DNA of 64,000 nucleotides from Chrysaora quinquecirrha (lineage: Eukaryota > Cnidaria > Scyphozoa > Semaeostomeae > Pelagiidae): positions 1,633,632 through 1,697,631 of the forward strand of contig JACTAT010000044.1 in NCBI GenBank assembly GCA_014526335.1, in the 5' to 3' direction. Position numbers and translations under genes: made by a program. Positions 50,701 to 64,000 of the stretch are shown one piece after another (the stretch's first letter is position 1; the number at the start of each line of letters is the position of its first letter). The notes below the pieces were generated by a model, which was not told where the DNA came from, did no database searches, and saw only the letters and a program-made list of their open reading frames with translations.

Positions 50701-51902
50701 TTCAATCGGTTTTATTATGCCTAACATGTTTAAAATTGAAAATTATGTTTTTGTTCAATTTAATTCCCGTGGAAGTAGCAATCAATGTATTCCTCGACTT
50801 CGGAGTATTTCGTTTCATTTCGCTTCATTTCTTTACTATAATTCGCAGACCATAAAATTATAATCAACGAAAGTAGGCAAGGGTTACTGTCCTGACCTTT
50901 ATTTAGAACCCGTCTAACAGCTCCAGAACAATATTCTGTAAAAGCTGACGTCCTGTAAGAACTGAGGAAATGGTGGTACTTCATTATAAGAGGCAGTATA
51001 AAATCAGCATAACATGAAATATTGTTAATGAGGGAGGAATTCTTTGTAGAAGATTTACCATATCGTTTCCCAGAGTTGTCACTTTCTGTCAGTTTCTCAG
51101 CAGTTTATATGGATAAGAATAAATATGAATATCTTCCGGAACTGAGCGAATCATCATCAAAAACATTTATATAAAAAACTCTTTGAAAACTGTTAACTGG
51201 TGTATGGTGTAAAATGCTCAGAAATTAAATTGTCTAATCCCTGTTGTTTGATTTGTTATCTCGTGACTTGCTTTTTTTTCAACAAACAGCTGTTGAATGT
51301 TTCTACTGTCGTGAAATTTTTGCACTAAATAAAATGAGAGCTACTTTGTAAGAAACTTTTCTCGTTTCAACGGTTCTTCTTTAAGGAGCTTAAGAAGCTA
51401 AATCTGAGCTTCAAGGTCCTTATAAAAATATAAAATAGTTTTTTGAGTTTCCAAAAGTGGCAAAAGTATTCTAACGACTTTCGATTAAAAAACATTAACA
51501 ATTTTTGCATTTCGTGAAAAATTGATAAAAAATCATGAAGCATTGCCTTGTAAATTCTGTGCAAAATATTTTAAGAGTTGTCTTTAAAGCCCATGATCAA
51601 AGTTTTGAAGTGTGCCATATTCATGTCCGCATTTCCGCATTTTCAGCAATGAGGCTTTTCGATTTGTTCGACAATTTTTAGATAAATTTGAGCACAGTAG
51701 AGCTTATTGCTTTTGCTGAAATGACTTTCTTATTCAACAACTTTTGTTGGTGTGGGAAATTCATGTCCGCAATTTAAGAAGCTTCCATACGGCTGATTAC
51801 AAAAGTGAGGACATTGCGTCTTTACAACCTGTTGATGCTTATAGCTGCTCAGCTGAATAATAATGCAACACGTACTTTTACCGTCTTTGTTTTCTCCCTC
51901 AG

Positions 51903-54282
51903 CTTTTTGAAGGTTGGGCAACAACGAATGCCAGAACGACCAAGTCTACAAAAAGGCCAAGCGTATCTTGCCCTGTAAAAAATTGCGATGCATCAGTGGT
52001 AAATTTAGAGAGACACCTACGACTCTGTCACAAGTGGACCCCAGGTTGTGTTAAAGGTGTCCGAAACAGACTTGGTCTTCGAAGGGAAAGAGAAATAAAG
52101 GCAGGCAACAAGAAAAAACAATTTACGGCCAAAGTCTGTCCTATACCATCGTGCAATAGATTGGTCAAGCGTTTAAACAACCACCTAAGACAGGTCCACA
52201 AGATAACCGAAAAGAAGAAAATTGTGCCACTTCTATCACAGGCACAAAATCAACACATAGCATGGAAGCAAAAAGCTAGAGGCAGTTGTTCCAAACATCC
52301 TTAAATCTAGCCTGGGTGATGCTGCCAACAATGAAAGAACTACTGATGCTGTCAACAATGAGAGAGAAATTAGAGAAAATGAAGATTCGAAAGAATGCCT
52401 CATAGCTTCTGTGGAGCCTTGTCAAGCTAATGTATTTTATGAAGTCGAAAATCTAATTCAAGATGAAGAATCAAGTGAAGATGAGGAAGATACAGATGAA
52501 GAGGAGACGGAATTTTTTGTCTCTGACGCTGATGTTTTAAACAACATCCCAGAAAGCAACCTTAAAACATCGGAGCAAGCAGATCACGTATTTAGTGACA
52601 TCTGTAAATTTAAAATTTGGCTAAAATCTGTTGACGGCGGACGTAAAACTGATCGTCTTGCAAACGCCCATGCATCTCAAATTCTTGTCGTGCATAAAGC
52701 TGTTAATGGCGATTCAAGTCTAGAAGGACTAAATGATATGAAAGCAGTCCGAGACAAGTGGCTCATGCCTTTTATAACTCAGCGTCAGCCAGGAACAACA
52801 ATGACCTATCTGCATTCTTTAATTCATTGGTACAATTTCGTTATAAATGAGAACTCCTGTTCGTTCCAATTCGACGCAGAAATGGGCAGGACATGCATTG
52901 GGAAAGTCAAACACTGGACTAAATCCATGAGAAAGCAACTAACAAGGCGTAAATGGGAGAAAAGAGCAGAAGACGCCGAAAAACTAGCAACACCGGAAGA
53001 TTTCGCTACCTTTGACAATTCTGAGATTGTCAGAAGTGCAATAAAAATAGTGGGTAACTTCATGTCTTCATCGGGAATGCACTTGAGAAAAACAGAGTAT
53101 ACAACAGTTCGAGATTATCTGATTTCCATTTTGTGCACTGATAATGGATCCCGAACCGGCGCTATTGCAAACATGACAATAGAAGAGGTGAGAAGAGCAG
53201 AAAAAGACGGAGATGCCATGCTGATAACTGTTCTAGATCACAAAACATTACAGTCAACAGGACCGGCAATACTGGTTCTATCACTTGCCACATTTAGCTA
53301 TTTGGATGTTTTTATCCAGAAAATCCGAGGCCAGGTTCCCATCGCTCACCCTAAATATGGCGATAATGTTTTTTTGAGATGGAACGGTAAAGCTATGAAC
53401 ACCTCCCGAGTCAGTGAGCAGTTTCGTGCCTTTTGGTACAAAGCGGTAGGAAAACACATGAATGCATCAATAATGAGGAAGTCATGTGTCAGTCAAGTAC
53501 ATTTCAACCGACCTGATATGAAGGTAGAATTAGCTGCACACATGTGTCACTCAGTAAAGACTGCTGAAAATGTTTATTGCCTCAAGGAAAAGAAGGCTAA
53601 CTCGGCAAAGACGTCGTTATTCCTTCGAAACATAATGAGACAGGATGGCGGGCATGAAGATCGTGTCAAACAGCCGGAGAAACGAAGTTCTTCGCCGGAT
53701 CTTTTCCAAAGCCTTGCACAAAGTGACCACTCTGAATCGGCTGCTGGTTCCAAAAGCGAGGATTCTCAACTAAGAAGCATCTTCAAAGATATCATCGAGT
53801 CAGAAAACCCTCCATCAATGTCCACTGTCAAGGGCAGATTAAATCAAAACCCAGCTTTTATCGGCCGTTCTAGAGCAATTTACGACAAGATCCGATACTG
53901 GATCAGGCAGAAGAAGTCGGAGTCTGCAAGTCTTCCTAATGAGATAGAGACGAACGATGAGCGTCTTGAGCGATATGGGCTCATTCAGAAAAAGCGAAAG
54001 GAGAAAAGTCATTATCAGAGCTCAGTGTCAGACATGGAAAGTTCTGTACATGAAAAGAGTGACTCTGAAGGCAGATTGAAGTTCTCAAAGGCAGATGACC
54101 ATATTATAGCAAACGTCTTTAAGGATTATGTTACCTGCCAGAGAGTTGCAAAGGCGGATGAAATCATAAAGATATCAAAAGAAAGCCATAGAATGCGTCA
54201 TCTGAATAGTGTTTTAGACGAGAAGCAAATTGTCGACAAGGTCAGAAACATGGCAAAGAAATATAAGAAAGAACACAAATGA
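51903..54282 (+). CDS. Zinc-finger tyrosine recombinase (Crypton-like), terminal exon
   Basis: The acceptor TTTTCTCCCTCAG is followed by LFEGWATTNARTTKSTK and two fingers of identical spacing, C-x4-C-x9-H-x4-H: CPVKNCDASVVNLERHLRLCH and CPIPSCNRLVKRLNNHLRQVH. The frame then shifts at about 52268-52273. An A5 run reads as if one A were extra, after which coding continues to the TGA at 54280. Counting residues from 52411, the recombinase core shows box I Arg (GSRTGAIANM, R248), Lys (DHKT, K278), box II Arg (IMRKS, R356), His (HMCHS, H380) and Tyr (ENVYC, Y389). The H-to-Y spacing of nine is typical. The usual HxxR His is Ser353. Behind the core lie a Ser-rich linker and two helical segments ending IYDKIRYWIRQKK and IVDKVRNMAKKYK, which look like diverged Myb/SANT-type repeats. 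The role, if active, would be site-specific DNA cleavage and rejoining. It may instead be a domesticated Crypton-type host protein. An ATTAAA lies at 54312. Confidence 0.75.
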
Positions 54283-54484
54283 GCTGACTATCTGAACGAA
54301 TATTGACGAATATTAAATCCAATTCTCAATTGCTGTATGCTGAGTTAACTATTTTCATAACTATTATCAATTTTATGTATTAAGAATTGTCTTTTGTAAT
54401 TTTGTGAAACTTCGGAATTGCGTAACTCGCTTTCATTGGTTTGCTACTATACAGGGGAGATGAACTCGGGATAGGTTGTTATAG

Positions 54485-54809
54485 AGTACCCAAGGGTGGC
54501 GTCATCAAAAATCTATTTTTAGAATTTCGAAATTTGCTCTTTATTTTGTGAAATAGCGTAAAAATAATGCTTATTTCTGCAAAATTAGTTAAATACGTCA
54601 AACATTTTTCTGTTCATAATGGTTTGAACAAGGCACAAAATACAATGATTTCCTATTGAAATTTATTTTTTCGGATGGACAGCCAATGTTTTGATATATT
54701 TGACTGACTTTTACATGTTTAGGCATTAATTTTTATGCTCTTTCAAAAAATGAAGAGCAAATCTCGAAATTCTAAAAATAAATATTTGTGACGTCATCAC
54801 TTGAGTACT
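54485..54809. mobile_element. MITE-like element, ~325 bp, in the 3' flank
   Basis: Terminal inverted repeats of ~65 bp. The left begins AGTACCCAAGGGTGGCGTCA and contains TTTTTAGAATTTCGAAATTT. The right, reverse-complemented, begins AGTACTCAAGTGATGACGTC and contains TTTTTAGAATTTCGAGATTT. No coding capacity. The target duplication is unclear (TTATAG on the left, TTATTAG on the right). It begins ~200 bp behind the recombinase stop codon and may lie within its 3' UTR. Confidence 0.75.
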
Positions 54810-56840
54810 TTATTAGCTGGATCTTTTTTAAAGTTTTCGGTTAACAAGACTATTTTCTGCATAAGGTAAATATTACACAAACCTGGTTTGTTTTTTGTAT
54901 AGGCAGGATGGAACAAGTTAACAAAGAATTATCTGTTGACAAATCACTATAGAAGGCAAGACAATAATATTGCTTAAAGTAGGTCTTCAAAAAAAAATAC
55001 TTTAATGTCCCGAATAAGGGCCTCTGCTTACTTTTTCTTACAAAATTACAACACTCCTCACTCTCATTAGAACCCCTATTTATAAATTTTAGCAATAAAC
55101 AACCACTTCTTCAGGGATTAAAATCAAAAGTTTTGCAAAGTGCACATAATGCTACTTTTTAAATGTAATGACAATGTTTTTGATATGTAATGTATGATTC
55201 AAATGTTACAGTATATTCGCCTGCTAAAGAAGGCAGCTGTTTCCAACTTTTGTTTTACTTCAGATTTTTGAACAGAATTCATTGGAATACAGTAATTCAC
55301 TAGTTACTGCAGCTGAACACAAAATGGTCCTCTGTTTATTTGGGACAAAGATAATAAAACAATGTCAGGCCTATATAATGCGCAATATTTGAGAAAAAGA
55401 AACAAATGCTATGTTGTGTATTGTTCTATATCAAACCTTGTCTTGATAGTTATTTAGTAGAATAGAGACTTTATGATATTGTCATAGTGTTGTCAAGTTC
55501 TTAATAGTAAATCATGACTAACCCATTTAACAGGAAAAATATCAGACATTATGACAATGCTGCATTGTTTTAAAAAATTTAAATAGTATACATGTCTGCT
55601 TAAATTTGATGACAAAAAAAAGGTTCAAAAGAAGTGCTCAAGTTGCTTCAGCAAAATATGCAAAAAAACTTGTTCACACTACTGATTTAAACAATAAAAC
55701 CTCATCAGTTAACTACAAAAGTTTTATGGATTCTATGGATGATTAGTTTTACCCAAAAACAGCTTCAGATATGGTTGAGAACAAAAGTTATTAGCCTTGT
55801 CTAACAATGTCCAAATCTCTTGTAATTTGAAACACTTATAAGTGGTATCTCCTTAAAAAAATTCTTCATTGGAGAATATGTTCATGACAGTTGTTTTATG
55901 CAAATTTGGCTGTAGTACCTGGCTTAGTCACTATTTTTTTTAGTTAAATACAAAGAATGGGACCACAACCTAACATATGCTCAAGAGAGAATAATTATTG
56001 AGGAAATTAGCCCCATGTTTGATATGAACAATAATACCCCCGAAATGAAATTGTATGCTTAATTCTACATTGGGTTTGTTTTTGAGTTTCAGAATTGCAA
56101 TAAACAGTGGAAGCATTGTTTGGCTTACTAAGGTGGAAATTACACCCAGATACAGCTCGTCATGCACCAATCAGAAAGAAAAGCTGAATTGGCAGCTTTT
56201 GGCTGGAATAACAAATGAAAATTAATTGACTCCAAGTGAAAAAACAAACTCTTTCTGTTAAACAGAACAGGCTTTTTGGTTTTGATGTGTACAGATTAAA
56301 AAACGTTGAGATGAATGAGGATCTAGCCCTGCCAATTATTCAAAAACCATACTCGTTGTAATTCTCCGCACTCTGGGTGAACTAGTAAATGTTGTCCTAG
56401 TGCAGTATCATGTTTAAGGGTGGGTTGTTGCATAGAGTTGCAGGGTGGTTTCTCCCTTTGCTGAAAGTTCTGGTTACAATGTTTGTCGGAACATGCTGTT
56501 AATGCTAGTTTCTAGGAAGTGCGGCCTTCATACCGGGCATCACATGGGCAAAAACATTTTTAAATAACCAAACTTTTCTGTTTGGTAGGCACATAATCCT
56601 TTTGAATAGATGGCTGTTACATTGAATTTGTAATACAGATGGGGATTACACCCAGAAAGTAATATGTTACTTTAAAAGTGAATATTCAAGATATAACATA
56701 TTTTAATACATTGTATATGTAAATAGTTAATCTTGATCTCCCTTTTAGGCTGCAAGGATCCAATATTCAAGCCCCTTTGAAAAACACATTCATTGTGAAG
56801 GGAAACCTATACATTACACATAAAAAACATGAAAAGAATT
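54810..56840. other. AT-rich non-coding DNA
   Basis: No ORF of coding character on either strand and no exon pair with matching phases. Short open frames (for example minus strand 55970-56170) have ordinary satellite-free AT-rich composition and no recognisable motif. Confidence 0.5.
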
Positions 56841-57030
56841 ACCTGATTTGCTATAAAAAATTCCTTTAATTGATGTAGTCTCCAATGCTACTTCTGGAAA
56901 ATTTATTGCAGTTTACTTCAGGCTCTCACACACCAAAATTCACAATTACTGAAAATGCAAGAAAATACTTGATGCAGATACTTTGAACCCTTGTGTAATA
57001 TTCTGGCAACATTCGCATAACATCAGGGCT
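56841..57030. repeat. Dispersed ~190-bp repeat, copy 1
   Basis: ACCTGATTTGCTATAAAAAA, AAAATTCACAATTACTGAAA, TTTGAACCCTTGTGTAATAT and ATAACATCAGGGC occur here in the same order as their counterparts at 58068-58260. Confidence 0.7.
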
Positions 57031-58067
57031 TAAATATTCATGGCCTGGGCTGTGAAATGTTATCATATAGACATTCACACCATATAGACAAAATTCTACA
57101 TTTACATTTGCAATAAGTAAGCATGAAGAAAGAGAAATGCTTATGTATTGCATGTTGAGAAAACACAAACACAAATACACTGTTAAAACTAAAACAATGA
57201 CATATTCAAATAATAAGGTAAACAATTATGAAGATGTGGTGAACAAAAACAGAATAGTGCACTTAGCTTAGTGATTAATGCTAATAGAATTTACCAACCC
57301 CTCAAAGCTGCTTAAATTTTGATATATTTCACCATGAAAATTGCTTAACATTTTGTTCCAAAAAAACTACTGAGTTTGCAATCAACTGTTGGGCCTGCAT
57401 ACAAGACCTGTAAGAGAGAAAAATTGAAAATTACTTCAAGACCTTCAATATATAGTACAAGAAATAATAATTCATAGCAACACATAAGTCTCAGTTGCTC
57501 ACAGAGCAGCTTTGAACCCTCGGGTTGCTTTATTTTCAAGTCAATCCAGTCAGCTATGAAAGTTCAACTAGTTCTAGCTCCCTATTAAACAGTGTAAGTA
57601 GAATATTTAAGTCATTCCCTGAAAAGCCACATGGTTTTTTAGAATATATGTAAGTCAAGTTCCTGATCTGATTTTGTCTACAACTTACAAAATAAAGGAA
57701 GTCAAATTGTATTTTCCTTTTATAAATCTCACTGTAGTTAAAATAAAGCTCACCCACAGCAAACTAGAAATAGGAAAACTTTGAAAAGGGCAAAAGCTCT
57801 CCTTTAACCTGAAAATGAGACAAACCTGACTCTTTTTGCTTACTTAGCCGAGCTTTTACCATGATCATTTGAAACACACTTAGAATACCTGAGAAACCTG
57901 TTCTCGCATAAAATAATCCAAAAACTTCTACAGCCAAGGGATAAATAATTCTGCATTAGAATGATAAGAAATGTAACTGTCTCATCTTGATATAAAATCA
58001 GTTTAGGCCGCTAGGCTAGGATCGAGTTTTTTCTGGCGCCTTTTAACAAATATATGTACATTGTGAG
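57031..58067. other. AT-rich non-coding DNA between two repeat copies
   Basis: Nothing I can support. Minus-strand frames at 57345-57539 and 57554-57757 are short, without splice-site support or known motifs. Confidence 0.45.
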
Positions 58068-58260
58068 TTACCTGATATGCTATCTAAAAAATCATAAAAA
58101 TGCAGCTAACAATGTTTCTAACTGGTAAATTTATGGCCGCTTGCTTGCTTGGGCCTAAACTAACATTCGCCATTACTGAAATGAAAACAAACTTTACTGA
58201 AGGACTTTGAACCCTTGTGTAACATTCGGGCACCATTCTGTGTAACATCAGGGCACCAAA
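58068..58260. repeat. Dispersed ~190-bp repeat, copy 2
   Basis: ACCTGATATGCTATCTAAAA, ACATTCGCCATTACTGAAAT, TTTGAACCCTTGTGTAACAT and GTAACATCAGGGC, in the same order as copy 1 about 1.2 kb upstream, diverged. Confidence 0.7.
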
Positions 58261-58271
58261 ATGCCCTGATG
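58246..58271. repeat. Perfect hairpin, 10-bp stem
   Basis: CATCAGGGCA-CCAAAA-TGCCCTGATG, a perfect 10-bp stem with a 6-nt loop, ~100 bp from the satellite border. It falls among several TGTAACATCAGGGCACC-type motifs. Confidence 0.8.
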
Positions 58272-58371
58272 CTTACAAATAAAGCGCCCTTATGTTACCG
58301 CCGCCCTAATGTTTCAAACGATAAGTCTCATTAGGGCACTAACTAAAACAGTAACAAGGGCAAAGCGATCC

Positions 58372-64000
<5,629 letters not shown>

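Noticed and set aside
52824..53063. 79-residue minus-strand frame
   Set aside because: Shadow of the recombinase terminal exon.

Overview
This is non-coding-rich, AT-rich animal nuclear DNA. The evidence is GT-AG introns, TATA/CCAAT promoters, a hAT DNA transposon with 8-bp target-site duplications, MITE-like elements, large satellite arrays and two 500-N scaffold gaps. The combination of a TTF-finger/hAT transposase and a zinc-finger plus tyrosine-recombinase gene is common in cnidarian genomes. I therefore favour a cnidarian, possibly an anthozoan, but that assignment is inference. No rRNA, tRNA, CRISPR or bacterial gene is visible.

Layout. Positions 1-7810 hold a degenerate (TTAG)n satellite, followed by a 500-N gap. 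From 8311 to about 9370 the same satellite runs in the opposite orientation (CTAA). From 9.37 to 13.1 kb the DNA is single-copy with no convincing gene. At 13.16-13.48 kb lies what looks like the unamplified form of a segment that is amplified further right. A 123-bp tandem repeat fills 13.7-17.9 kb. Related monomers, a 244-bp MITE-like element and a small two-exon gene with CRE and E2F-like sites occupy 17.9-19.6 kb. A broken zinc-finger ORF lies on the minus strand at about 21.0-21.5 kb. From 21.8 to 31.7 kb there is a higher-order array of ~142-bp monomers interleaved with a 90-bp exon-like cassette that carries splice-site consensus on both sides. This array is interrupted by a 137-base poly-C run and the second gap.

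A 6.6-kb tandem duplication (about 29.9-36.5 and 36.5-43.1 kb) carries part of the array, a TATA/CCAAT promoter and the first exons of a gene. From the second copy that gene appears to continue through small acidic exons to a large terminal exon at 51.9-54.3 kb. The terminal exon encodes two zinc fingers, a tyrosine-recombinase fold (R, K, R, H, Y) and two Myb/SANT-like helical segments. It has one apparent +1 frameshift at an A5 run. A structurally complete 3546-bp hAT transposon (43163-46708) sits inside one intron of this gene, with a perfect 8-bp duplication and an open 1005-residue transposase.

Positions 54.8-58.37 kb appear non-coding. The rest, to 64 kb, is (CTAA)n satellite. The main story is repeated capture and amplification of genic pieces (promoters, exons, splice sites) in a satellite-bounded domain, with at least two DNA-recombinase lineages present.
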